In this document: piece after piece, positions 8,081 to 15,956 of the stretch | How positions within the stretch are numbered: the stretch's first letter is position 1 | Layout: each line of letters starts with the position of its first letter | Origin: Bradyrhizobium sp. 199 | GTDB lineage: Bacteria > Pseudomonadota > Alphaproteobacteria > Rhizobiales > Xanthobacteraceae | Length of the DNA stretch: 64,000 nucleotides | Assembly: GCF_023073355.1 (NCBI RefSeq) | Contig: NZ_JADPJI010000002.1 | Span: 434,001-498,000 of the forward strand | Reading direction: 5' to 3' | Made by a program: the position numbers and the translations under genes | Notes under the pieces: generated by a model | Database searches by the model: none | Seen by the model: the letters and a program-made list of their open reading frames with translations, nothing else | Told to the model about the DNA's origin: nothing

Positions 8081-9127
8081 ATGACCACGATGCGTCCCCA
8101 AGACATCCTGCTGCCAGTTGCTGCCGGCCTGTGCTGCAAGCCCGGCGGCTTCCACATCGATCCTGTCCGGCCGGTCGAGCGGGCCGTGATCACCCACGGC
8201 CATTCCGACCATGCCCGTGCCGGTCACGGCGCGGTGCTGGCGACGCAGGAAACGCTGGATATGATGAGGCTGCGCTACGGCGAGAACTTTGCCGGATCGA
8301 CGCAAGCCATCCGCTATGGCGAGGAGATCCGGCTCGGCGACGTCAAAGTGAAGTTTCACCCGGCCGGCCACGTGCTGGGCTCGGCGCAGGTGGCTGTCAC
8401 ATGCAAGGACACCTGCATCGTCGCCTCCGGCGACTACAAGGACGCGCCGGACCCGACCTGCACGCCGTTCGAGCTGGTGCCCTGCGACGTCTTCATCACC
8501 GAGGCAACGTTCGGGCTCCCTGTATTCCGGCATGGCGATGCCGCGGACGAGGTGAAGAAGCTGCTGGCCTCCGTCGCGTTGTTTCCCGAGCGCGCGCATC
8601 TCGTCGGCGCCTATTCGCTCGGCAAGGCGCAGCGCGTGATCGCGCTGCTGCGCCAAGCCGGCTATGAGGCGCCGATCTATCTCCATGGCGCGATGGAGAA
8701 GATCACCGAGTATTACCAGAGCCGCGGCATCGCCCTCGGCGATCTCAGGCCGGTCAAAGGCGTCAAGAAGGCCGCGCTCGCCGGCACCATCACGCTGGCC
8801 CCGCCCTCGGCGACATCAGATCTCTGGACGCGACGCTTTCCCGATCCCGTCACCGCGTTCGCCTCGGGATGGATGCGCGTGCGCGCCCGGGCGCGGCAGC
8901 GCGGCATCGAGCTGCCGCTGGTGATCTCGGACCACGCCGATTGGGACGGCCTTACCGCCACCATCGGCGCGACCGGCGCCGGCGAAATCTGGGTCACCCA
9001 CGGTCAGGAAGACGCGTTGGTGCATTGGTGCCGGAGCAAAGGCCTGAAAGCGCAGCCGCTCGACCTCGTCGGTTATGGCGACGAGGAGGAGAGCGAGACG
9101 CCGATCATTGACGAGACCGAAGCATGA
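8081..9127 (+). CDS. ligase-associated DNA exonuclease (metallo-beta-lactamase/beta-CASP fold)
   Basis: Predicted metal-dependent DNA exonuclease of the bacterial ligase-associated DNA damage response set (TIGR04122 type). It has the MBL signature THGHSDHAR near residue 40, HPAGHVLGSAQV and SGDYKDAPDP (further metal ligands), EATFG, and the beta-CASP segment ending in ISDHADW and WVTHG. The stop codon overlaps the start of the ATP-dependent ligase gene by four bases, so the two are coupled. Helicase and PdeM partners of the same set are found at 27.2-30.5 kb. Start ATG 8081 or ATG 8090; no strong ribosome site decides. Confidence 0.93.
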   Translation: MTTMRPQDILLPVAAGLCCKPGGFHIDPVRPVERAVITHGHSDHARAGHGAVLATQETLDMMRLRYGENFAGSTQAIRYGEEIRLGDVKVKFHPAGHVLGSAQVAVTCKDTCIVASGDYKDAPDPTCTPFELVPCDVFITEATFGLPVFRHGDAADEVKKLLASVALFPERAHLVGAYSLGKAQRVIALLRQAGYEAPIYLHGAMEKITEYYQSRGIALGDLRPVKGVKKAALAGTITLAPPSATSDLWTRRFPDPVTAFASGWMRVRARARQRGIELPLVISDHADWDGLTATIGATGAGEIWVTHGQEDALVHWCRSKGLKAQPLDLVGYGDEEESETPIIDETEA

Positions 9128-10785
9128 ACCGCTTCGCCGAACTTCTCGACCGCCTCGCTTATGAGCCCGGCCGCAACAACAAGCTGCGGCTGATCACCGG
9201 CTATTTTCGTGAGGTCGGCGATCCCGACCGCGGCTACGCGCTAGCCGCACTCACCGGCGCGCTCAGCTTCAAGCACGCCAAGCCCGCGCTGATCCGCGAT
9301 CTCATTGCGGCGCGCACGGATGAAGTGCTGTTTGGGTTGAGCTACGACTATGTCGGCGACCTCTCGGAGACGGTGGCGCTGATGTGGCCGAAGGCTGCGC
9401 TGGCCGGCCACAACAATCCACCGCCCCCATCCCTCAGCGAAGTCGTCACCACTCTACGTACGCTCGGCAAGACCGAGCTGCCGAAGCAGCTCGAACGCTG
9501 GCTCGACGAGCTGGATGAGACCGGCCGCTGGGCGCTGCTGAAGCTCGTCACGGGAAGCTTGCGGATCGGCATCTCCGCGCGCCTCGCCAAGACCGCGGCC
9601 GCCGCGCTAGGTGACAAGGACCCGCATGAGGTCGAGCTGATCTGGCCCGGCCTCTCACCGCCCTATCTCGACCTGTTCGCCTGGCTGGAGGGCCGCGCCG
9701 AGAAGCCGGTCAATCGCGATCCCGCGCCGTTCCGGCCCGTGATGCTGGCGCATGCGATCGAGGAGACGGATTTTGCCGCGCTCGATCCCTCCGATTACAT
9801 CGCCGAATGGAAATGGGACGGCATTCGGGTGCAGGCGGTGGCGGGACGCGACGAGCGCGGTCATGTCACGGCGCGGCTCTATTCGCGCACCGGCGAGGAC
9901 ATCACGGGGAGCTTTCCCGACCTCGTGCCGTCGCTGCGCCTGCCCGGCGCGATCGACGGCGAGCTTTTGATTCTGCGTGAGGGCCGCGTGCAGAGCTTCA
10001 ACGTCCTGCAACAGAGGCTCAACCGCAAGACCGTCTCGCCGAAGCTGATCAAGGAGTTTCCGATCCACCTACGCGCCTACGATCTGCTCGGCGACGACGA
10101 GAATGATTTGCGGGAGCTGCCCTTCGCGGAGCGCCGTGAGCGGCTGGAGACCTTAATCGGGGAGCTCGGCGATCCCCGCATCGATCTGTCGCCCACCGTG
10201 CCCTTCACAAGCTGGGAGGCGCTGGCCGCTGCGCGCGCCGATCCGGCGAGTGCCGGCGCCGGCGAGGATTCGGACGCCGTCGAGGGCGTGATGCTGAAGC
10301 GGCGCGATTCGCCCTATTTGCCAGGGCGGCCGAAGGGCCAGTGGTGGAAGTGGAAGCGGGATCCGCACATCATCGATGCCGTGCTGATGTATGCGCAGCG
10401 CGGTCATGGCAAGCGCTCGTCCTATTACTCCGACTACACCTTCGGCGTCTGGACCGCCGGCGAGGGCGGCGACGAACTGGTGCCCGTCGGCAAGGCCTAT
10501 TTCGGCTTTACGGACGAGGAGCTGCTCCAGATCGACCGCTTCGTCCGCCGCAACACCACGGAAAAATTCGGCCCCGTTCGCCATGTCGTGCACGAGCCGG
10601 ACCAGGGTCTGGTGCTGGAGGTGGCGTTCGAGGGCCTGCAGCGCTCGCCGCGGCACAAATCCGGCGTCGCCATGCGCTTTCCCCGCATCAGCCGCCTGCG
10701 CTGGGACAAGCCGCCAAAGGAGGCGGATAGGCTGGAGACGTTGGAGAGGATGTTGAAGGCGGAGGCCGTCGAGATTGAGGCTTGA
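9124..10785 (+). CDS. ATP-dependent DNA ligase, cisplatin-damage-response type
   Basis: Seals nicks using ATP; partner of the exonuclease just upstream. N-terminal helical DNA-binding domain is about residues 1-200; nucleotidyltransferase motif I is EWKWDGIRVQ (residues about 229-238) with the lysine that becomes adenylated; motif III is IDGELLI, motif IV EGVMLKRRDSPY and motif V WWKWKRDP; a C-terminal OB fold follows. At 553 residues it matches the TIGR04120 family. It is an accessory repair ligase: the essential NAD-dependent LigA is not in this window. ATG overlaps the exonuclease stop. Confidence 0.95.
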   Translation: MNRFAELLDRLAYEPGRNNKLRLITGYFREVGDPDRGYALAALTGALSFKHAKPALIRDLIAARTDEVLFGLSYDYVGDLSETVALMWPKAALAGHNNPPPPSLSEVVTTLRTLGKTELPKQLERWLDELDETGRWALLKLVTGSLRIGISARLAKTAAAALGDKDPHEVELIWPGLSPPYLDLFAWLEGRAEKPVNRDPAPFRPVMLAHAIEETDFAALDPSDYIAEWKWDGIRVQAVAGRDERGHVTARLYSRTGEDITGSFPDLVPSLRLPGAIDGELLILREGRVQSFNVLQQRLNRKTVSPKLIKEFPIHLRAYDLLGDDENDLRELPFAERRERLETLIGELGDPRIDLSPTVPFTSWEALAAARADPASAGAGEDSDAVEGVMLKRRDSPYLPGRPKGQWWKWKRDPHIIDAVLMYAQRGHGKRSSYYSDYTFGVWTAGEGGDELVPVGKAYFGFTDEELLQIDRFVRRNTTEKFGPVRHVVHEPDQGLVLEVAFEGLQRSPRHKSGVAMRFPRISRLRWDKPPKEADRLETLERMLKAEAVEIEA

Positions 10786-10827
10786 AGAGAGCGAGATCGG
10801 CCCGAGTGCCACCACGAAGGCAGCGCG

Positions 10828-10933
10828 CCCCCTCGCCCGCTTGCGGGAGAGGATGTTTCCGCAGTGGGATTCCGAATGAGGAGAGAGCCCTCACCCGCGC
10901 CTTCGGCGCGACCTCTCCCGCAAGCGGGAGAGG
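10828..10933. repeat. CCTCTCCCGC/GCGGGAGAGG palindromes, two copies
   Basis: Two hairpins, 10831-10852 and 10912-10933, share the core CTCGCCCGCTTGCGGGAGAGG or its inverse, with a small CGCGCCTTCGGCGCG hairpin between (10896-10910). The unit lies just after the ligase gene and resembles the copies at 21.6 kb and 5.6 kb. It probably functions as a REP-like or termination element. Confidence 0.8.
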
Positions 10934-11020
10934 TTGCAGCCAGCCGCGGCATGCCTGAATTAAACTCCCGTAACCCGATTGACGCACCGATCCGGGTTCC
11001 CCATGTGCCTCGCCGTGCCC

Positions 11021-11026
11021 TATAAT
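11021..11026 (+). promoter_or_regulatory. possible -10 box (TATAAT) for the DUF6460 gene
   Basis: A perfect TATAAT lies 29 bases before the ATG at 11055, with GAGGAG as ribosome site between. No good -35 sits 17 bases upstream (TTCCCC, 3 of 6), and a TTGACG at 10979 is too far away, so this is a weak call. Confidence 0.35.
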
Positions 11027-11054
11027 GGGGTCGAATCCGCCTGAGGAGTTTGAG

Positions 11055-11360
11055 ATGGTCCAAGACGTCAGAGATTTGCCGGCCGGCCGCAGCGACGGGC
11101 TGAACCGCTTTCTCGGCGGCTCGCCGCTCGCGGTCGCGTTTCGCCTGGTCCTGCTCTCGATCCTGGTCGGCGTCGTGCTCGCCGCGATCGGCTTCGATCC
11201 CTGGAACATCCTCACCAGCATTCGCCTCCTGTTCCAGCGTTTGTGGGATCTCGGCTTCGACACGGTGAACTGGCTGTGGCGCTACTTCCTGCTCGGCGCG
11301 GTCATCGTGATCCCGATCTGGCTGTTCTCGCGCGTGCTCGGCACGCCGCGCGGCCGGTAA
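11055..11360 (+). CDS. small integral membrane protein, DUF6460-like
   Basis: 101-residue protein with two hydrophobic segments (AVAFRLVLLSILVGVVLAAIG at about 30-50 and YFLLGAVIVIPIWLFSRVLG at about 78-97). The cytosolic start is charged and the protein ends in a short basic tail. It resembles rhizobial DUF6460 proteins of unknown function. ATG 11055 is fixed by GAGGAG seven bases upstream; an earlier in-frame start at 11025 overlaps the putative -10 box and is rejected. The broken metallo-hydrolase gene begins 18 bases after its stop. Confidence 0.75.
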   Translation: MVQDVRDLPAGRSDGLNRFLGGSPLAVAFRLVLLSILVGVVLAAIGFDPWNILTSIRLLFQRLWDLGFDTVNWLWRYFLLGAVIVIPIWLFSRVLGTPRGR

Positions 11361-11378
11361 GTTGGGAGTCCGCAGCCG

Positions 11379-12114
11379 ATGCAACTGCGTTTCGTCGGCT
11401 GCGGCGACGCCTTCGGCTCGGGTGGCAGGCTCAACACCTGCTTCCACGTCTCGGGGCGCGAGACCAATTTCCTGATCGATTGCGGCGCGTCGGCTCTGCC
11501 GGCGCTGAAGCGGCTCGAGATCGCGCGCGACGACATCGACTTGATCCTGATCACGCATTTCCACGGCGACCACTTTGCCGGGTTGCCGTTCCTGCTGCTC
11601 GACGCGCAATTTTCGCGGCGGACGCGGCCGCTGACGATTGCGGGACCGCAAGGCATCGCGACGCGGCTCGCCCAATTGATGGAGGCGCTGTTCGAGCACT
11701 CCTCGAAGACCAAACAGCGTTTCGAACTCGAGGTCGTGGAGCTCGCGCCCGAGCAAAGCAAGACCTTCGGCGCGGTGACGGTGACGCCCTATCCAGTGGT
11801 CCACGGCGAGTCCGGTGGCCCCTTCCTTGCCTACCGCGTCCAGGCCGAGGGCCGCACGCTCGCCTACAGCGCCGACACCGAATGGACGGACACGCTCATT
11901 CCGCTGGCGCGAGGCGCCGACCTTTTCATCGCCGAAGCCTATATGTACGAGAAGGTGGTCAAGAACCATCTCAGCCTGAAAACCTTGGAACAGCATTTGC
12001 GCCGACATCGGCGCAAAACGCCTCGTCCTCACCCATATGAACGACGACATGCTCTCGCGCCTGGACAATATTTCGCATCTCGCCGCCGAAGACGGCATGG
12101 TCCTCGTATTCTGA
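11379..12114 (+). pseudogene. MBL-fold metallo-hydrolase (RNase Z-like), frameshifted near its 3' end
   Basis: The first about 207 residues are a good metallo-beta-lactamase fold: LRFVGCGDAFGSGGR at the start, the metal site THFHGDHFAG, VVHGESGGP and YSADTEW. After LKTLEQHL the frame goes out of register at 11998-12001. One frame over, the expected family ending follows at once (ADIGAKRLVLTHMNDD, then LAAEDGMVLVF) and stops at 12112-12114, two bases before the MATE gene. One extra base (apparent C near 12000) explains this. The lost part includes the THM histidine, a metal ligand, so the shifted product should be inactive. It may be a true mutation or a sequencing error. No slippery heptamer is seen. 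Confidence 0.85.
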
Positions 12115-12115
12115 G

Positions 12116-13441
12116 ATGCACGCGCCCGTTTCCCCCAAGATCGACTCCCGCCAGGTGTTCGCCATCGCCGGTCCCGCGATGGTCGCGAACCTCACGACGC
12201 CGCTGATCGGCGTGGTCTCCACCACGGCAATCGGACGGCTCGACGATGCCGCGCTGCTTGGCGGCGTCGCGATCGCGTCGGTGATCTTCGACTGCCTGTT
12301 CTGGCTGTTCGGCTTCCTGCGCATGAGCACGCTCGCCTTCACTGCGCAGTCGCTGGGCGCGGGTGAGGTGCGCGAGCCGGCCGCGATCCTGGCGCGCGGC
12401 CTCATCGTTGCCGGCCTGATCGGCGCCGCGCTGATCGGGCTGCAATTGCCGTTGGCCGCGGTGCTGTTCGACCTCATGGGCGGCAGCGAAGGGGTGACGC
12501 ATGCCGCCCAAACCTACTTCAAGATCCGGATATGGTCGTCGCCGTTCGCGCTCGCCAATTACGTCATCCTCGGCTGGCTGATCGGAAAGGCCCGTGCCAA
12601 TTCGGCCTTGTTGCTTCAGGTCGTCATCAACCTCGTCAACATGGCGGCCACGATCCTGCTGGTGCTGGTCTACGACACCGGCATCGCGGGCGCCGCGATC
12701 TCAGCGTTGCTATCGGAAGCCCTCGGGTTCGCCCTGGGCGTGATCTTCTGCCGCCATTACGCCGAGGGAGGCTTTGCAGTGCCGTACAGGACGCTGCTCG
12801 ACCGCGACAAGCTGTTGCGGATGCTGGCGGTGAATTCCGACATCATGATCCGCACCGGTGCGCTGATCACCGTGTTCCTGTTCTTCACTGCCAAGGGCGC
12901 GCAAGCCGGCGACGTCACGCTGGCCGCCAATTCCGTGCTCAACAACTTCCTGTTCATCAGCGCGTTCTTCCTCGACGGTCTCGCCAACGCGGCGCAGCAG
13001 CTCTGCGGTCGCACCCTCGGCGCACGCGATCCGAAAGGATTTGCCGATTCGACCCGGCTGGTGCTGTTGTGGGGGCTCGGCTTCGCCATCGTCGTCGCCG
13101 TGCTGTTCGCGCTGTGCGGGCCGGCTCTGATCGATGTCATGACGGCGAGCGAAGACGTCCGCCGTGCCGCGCGCGAATTCCTGCCGTTCGTCGTGCTCGC
13201 ACCCATTCCCGGCGTGTTCGCCTTTGGCTTCGACGGCATCTATATCGGCGCGACCTGGGCGCGCGAGATGCGCAATCTCATGTTGGCCTCGCTCGCGATC
13301 TTCCTCGGCACCTGGTGGGCGCTGCAATCGTTCGGCAATGCCGGATTGTGGTGGGCGCTGATGGCCTCCTACCTCTCGCGCGGCGGCTTGCAGGCCGCGC
13401 GCTATCCGGCGCAGTTCAGGGCGACGTTCTGGAAGCCGTAG
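12116..13441 (+). CDS. MATE family efflux transporter
   Basis: Inner-membrane multidrug/metabolite exporter driven by H+ or Na+. 441 residues, about twelve hydrophobic segments, with the N-lobe opening SRQVFAIAGPAMVANLTTPLIGVVSTTAIGR-type sequence of the DinF-like branch and the repeated second lobe beginning near residue 235. It starts one base after the corrected stop of the metallo-hydrolase gene, so the two are probably cotranscribed. Its TAG stop lies inside a dispersed palindromic repeat. Substrate unknown. Confidence 0.92.
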   Translation: MHAPVSPKIDSRQVFAIAGPAMVANLTTPLIGVVSTTAIGRLDDAALLGGVAIASVIFDCLFWLFGFLRMSTLAFTAQSLGAGEVREPAAILARGLIVAGLIGAALIGLQLPLAAVLFDLMGGSEGVTHAAQTYFKIRIWSSPFALANYVILGWLIGKARANSALLLQVVINLVNMAATILLVLVYDTGIAGAAISALLSEALGFALGVIFCRHYAEGGFAVPYRTLLDRDKLLRMLAVNSDIMIRTGALITVFLFFTAKGAQAGDVTLAANSVLNNFLFISAFFLDGLANAAQQLCGRTLGARDPKGFADSTRLVLLWGLGFAIVVAVLFALCGPALIDVMTASEDVRRAAREFLPFVVLAPIPGVFAFGFDGIYIGATWAREMRNLMLASLAIFLGTWWALQSFGNAGLWWALMASYLSRGGLQAARYPAQFRATFWKP

Positions 13442-13521
13442 CCCGGATGGAGCGCAGCCTAATCCGGGGCCTTCGAGCCTGCGGACGGATTCCCGGATTG
13501 CGCTGCGCTCCATCGGGCTAC
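13438..13521. repeat. GTAGCCCGGATGGAGCGCAGC palindromic repeat between convergent genes
   Basis: The 3' end of the MATE gene, including its stop codon, and the following 80 bases form a long imperfect palindrome: the left arm begins GTAGCCCGGATGGAGCGCAG and the right arm is its inverse, ending ATCGGGCTAC at 13521. pyrD on the other strand ends at 13532. A shorter relative lies at 18725-18759. Confidence 0.85.
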
Positions 13522-13531
13522 GCGCAGCGCC

Positions 13532-14629
13532 TCACATCCCCGGCCAGTCTTCCGCAGTCAGCGTCGCAGCATCGGCGCCGACGATCTCGGACAGCGAATC
13601 CCGCCCGGTGCGGAGCAGCGTCGAGGTGAGGTCGCGCTTGATCTCGTCGATGAGTCCGAGGCCCTTATAGACCAGCGACGAATAGAGCTGGATGAGGCTG
13701 GCGCCGGCGCGGATTTTCGTCAGCGCGGCGCCGCCGGAGTCCACCCCGCCGACGCCGATCAGCGGGAATGCACCCTCGACACGCACATAGGTCTCCGCGA
13801 CCATCCGCGTCGACAGCCGGAACAGCGGCCGGCCGGACAGGCCGCCTTGCTCCTTGGCGCGCATCTCCTCGCGAAGCGTGCTCGGTCGCGCGATCGTCGT
13901 GTTTGACACGATCATGCCGTCGACCCGGCGCGAGCGCGCGACTTGCACGACGTCGTCGAGCTGGGCAAGGCTCAAATCAGGCGCGATCTTGAGCAGCACC
14001 GGGGTGTCGCCGGCCTTCTGGCGCACCCGCTCGCGGGCGTCGATCACCCGCGCGAGGAGCTCGTCGAGCAGCGCGCCTTCCTGCAGATTGCGTAGGCCGG
14101 GCGTGTTCGGCGAGGAGACGTTGACGGTGAAATAGCTCGCGACCGGCGCAAAGGTCTCGATCAGCTTGACGTAGTCGGCGACCCGGTCCGGCGAATCCTT
14201 GTTGGCGCCGACATTGACGCCGACGATGCCGCCGTGCTGCGCGCGCGCAGCTAACCGGCGCAACGCGACATCCGCCCCGTCATTGTTGAAACCCATGCGG
14301 TTGATAATCGCTTCGTCGCGCTCGAGCCGGAACAGCCGCGGCCGCGGATTGCCAGCTTGCGGCTTCGGCGTCACCGAGCCGATCTCGACGAAGCCGAAGC
14401 CGAGTCGCAGCAGGGCGTCCGGCACCTCCGCGCTCTTGTCGAAGCCTGCAGCCATGCCGATCGGATTGGGAAAGTTGAGCCCGAAGGCGCGCATCGCGAG
14501 CTTGGGATCGTCAGCGCGCGGCTTGATCGGCGGCAGGAAGCGCAGGCCGTGGATAGCCAGGCGATGTGCGTCTTCCGGATCGAGCCAGCGTAGCACCGGC
14601 AGCGAAAAGGCGTCGAAAGCGCGAATCAC
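13532..14629 (-). CDS. pyrD: dihydroorotate dehydrogenase (quinone)
   Basis: Oxidises dihydroorotate to orotate in pyrimidine synthesis, passing electrons through FMN to membrane quinone. Class 2 enzyme: 365 residues with an N-terminal membrane-associating helix (SLPVLRWLDPEDAHRLAIHGL). FMN and active-site segments seen are PNPIGMAAGFDKSAEVPD, EIGSVTPKPQAGNPRPRLFRL, NRMGFNNDG, NVSSPNTPGLR with the catalytic serine, and GVGGVDSG. It is translated after a DUF952 gene with a four-base overlap. The next pathway gene, pyrE, is also in this window but 18 kb away. Confidence 0.97.
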   Translation of the reverse strand: MIRAFDAFSLPVLRWLDPEDAHRLAIHGLRFLPPIKPRADDPKLAMRAFGLNFPNPIGMAAGFDKSAEVPDALLRLGFGFVEIGSVTPKPQAGNPRPRLFRLERDEAIINRMGFNNDGADVALRRLAARAQHGGIVGVNVGANKDSPDRVADYVKLIETFAPVASYFTVNVSSPNTPGLRNLQEGALLDELLARVIDARERVRQKAGDTPVLLKIAPDLSLAQLDDVVQVARSRRVDGMIVSNTTIARPSTLREEMRAKEQGGLSGRPLFRLSTRMVAETYVRVEGAFPLIGVGGVDSGGAALTKIRAGASLIQLYSSLVYKGLGLIDEIKRDLTSTLLRTGRDSLSEIVGADAATLTAEDWPGM

Positions 14630-14970
14630 GGCAACAGCTCCGGAGTGTCGTGGCTGCCGTCGGAGCGCATGTTGAGGTTCGTCACCGCGATCACCGCGCC
14701 GAGATCGAACTCGCCATAGAGATGTGGAAACAGCTCGTCATTGCGCGAGCGCTCCCATCGCAACTCAGCTCCGAGCGCGTCGCCGTCGACCTCGATCAGG
14801 AACAGCGCACGCTGCCCGAAATAGTGCTTGCGGAGGGTCTCGGGAACCTGGGCAGCGGTCGAGAAATGGATGAAGCCGTCGCGCGCATCGTCCGCGCTGC
14901 CAAGGTAGACACCCTGCCGTTCCGCCTCGCGCCAGGCCGAGGCCGGACAGATTTTGTAGATCTTGACCAC
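14626..14970 (-). CDS. DUF952 domain protein
   Basis: 114-residue cytosolic protein with the DUF952 opening KIYKICPASAWREAERQGVYLGS and the HFSTAAQVPETLRKHY block. The function is unknown; the fold is thought to relate to ADP-ribosyl-transferase-like proteins. It overlaps the start of pyrD by four bases and is therefore in its operon, an arrangement I believe to be common in rhizobia. No obvious signal peptide or membrane segment. Confidence 0.88.
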   Translation of the reverse strand: MVKIYKICPASAWREAERQGVYLGSADDARDGFIHFSTAAQVPETLRKHYFGQRALFLIEVDGDALGAELRWERSRNDELFPHLYGEFDLGAVIAVTNLNMRSDGSHDTPELLP

Positions 14971-15078
14971 CGCTACCGCAGCCCTGTTTGCTCTTTGAGT
15001 CTTTTGGGTTTTTTCGTCTCTCGGGGGTTCTCAAAACCCGGGCGGGACCGTAAAGGCCGCCCCTTCCGAACTCAAGGC

Positions 15079-15170
15079 TTAGAGCCAATTCCGTTCCGAT
15101 GAAATCGGACCGTGGCTCTAAATTTCTGTGGCGACGCGTTTTCTGGGTACGAACCGGTGTTCGTCTCGCT
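15079..15170. repeat. dispersed alphaproteobacterial repeat with inverted arms
   Basis: TTAGAGCCA (15079-15087) is inverted as TGGCTCTAA (15113-15121) with a TTCCGATGAAATCGGA hairpin in the loop. It is followed by GCGACGCGTTTTCTGGGTACGA and GAACCGGTGTTCGTCTCGC, which resemble the inverse of a repeat common in Bradyrhizobium genomes. It occupies the gap between the DUF952 gene and the decayed regulator. Copy number cannot be checked here. Confidence 0.6.
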
Positions 15171-15263
15171 TGGAACGCCTGTCCCGTCGCCGCTTGCGCG
15201 AAAAACCGGAAAACCGGTTGATTTGAGGACAGTTTTCCGGAGTTGCGACGGGCTGGACCTTCG

Positions 15264-15879
15264 ATGGTCAGAGAGGCCAATGCGCAGAAGATACCGACGG
15301 TCAGAGAGGCCAATGCGCAGAAGATACCGACTCACGACCAGATATGGGTCGCGCTGGATCGGCTGGCGGAGCGCGCCGGCCTGTCGCGGCCTTGCCAAGC
15401 GCGCCGGGCTCGATCCCACCACCTTCAACAGGTCCAAGCGCGTCACCTCCGACAGCGGCGAGCGCTGGCCCTCGACCGAATCGATCGCAAAGGCGCTGAC
15501 GGCGGCAGATTCATCGATCGACACCTTTGCCAGCCTGGTTGGCAACGAGGCAGGCGACGTCCGCTCGGTGCCGCTGCTCGGCTTCGCGCTGGCGGGTACG
15601 AGCGGCGTCTTCAACGAGGCCGGCTTTACGGTCGGCAAGGGCTGGACCGAATTTGCGCTTCCCACCGCCGAGGACAACCAAAGCTTCGCACTGCGGATTT
15701 CCGGCGAAGCGCTGCTGCCCGTCTAACGCGACGGCGACATCATTCTGGTCTCGCCCGGCACGCCGGTCCGCAAGGGCGATCGTGCCGTGGTGAAGACGAG
15801 GACGGACGAGGTGACGATCGCGACACTGAAGCGCCGCACGGCGACGGCGTTGGACCTGCAGCCGCTCGATGCGTCGTAA
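15264..15879 (+). pseudogene. HTH/S24 (LexA-like) transcriptional regulator, decayed
   Basis: The pieces of one protein occur in successive frames. From 15264 one frame gives a leader, then THDQIWVALDRLAERAGLS (start of the HTH). The adjacent frame continues LAKRAGLDPTTFNRSKR (recognition helix) and an S24-type domain (VPLLGFALAGTSGVF, FALRISGEALLPV), then meets TAA at 15724-15726. After that stop the frame reads RDGDIILVSPGTPVRKGD and ends at 15877-15879, as in intact relatives, where a tyrosine codon would replace TAA. Lesions are therefore a frame change near 15385-15395, a nonsense codon, and a 33-bp in-frame duplication in the leader. The usual catalytic serine position (GDSM in the family) reads GEAL. 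Confidence 0.8.
15266..15331 (+). repeat. 33-bp perfect tandem duplication
   Basis: Two head-to-tail identical 33-base copies, 15266-15298 and 15299-15331, starting GGTCAGAGAGGCCAATGCGC. 33 bases are 11 codons, so the frame is kept and the peptide VREANAQKIPT is doubled at the start of the decayed HTH/S24 regulator. Confidence 0.95.
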
Positions 15880-15956
15880 GTGCGCTCACGATCCAGGTGA
15901 GCGACCTCGCCTGGATCGCGCGGATCGTGTGGACGAGCCAGTGACCTCGCTTTTCG

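Noticed and set aside
10979..10984. TTGACG as -35 for the TATAAT at 11021
   Set aside because: Spacing of 36 bases is too long for a sigma-70-type promoter.
10497..12098. 533-codon minus-strand frame spanning ligase end and MBL gene
   Set aside because: Crosses a repeat and two plus-strand genes; no domain recognised.
15000..15030. T-rich run (GGGTTTTTTCG) as an intrinsic terminator
   Set aside because: It is upstream of the DUF952 gene on the other strand and has no stable stem directly before it on the plus strand.
15266..15331. CRISPR-like direct repeat
   Set aside because: Only two copies and no spacer between them; an in-frame tandem duplication explains it.
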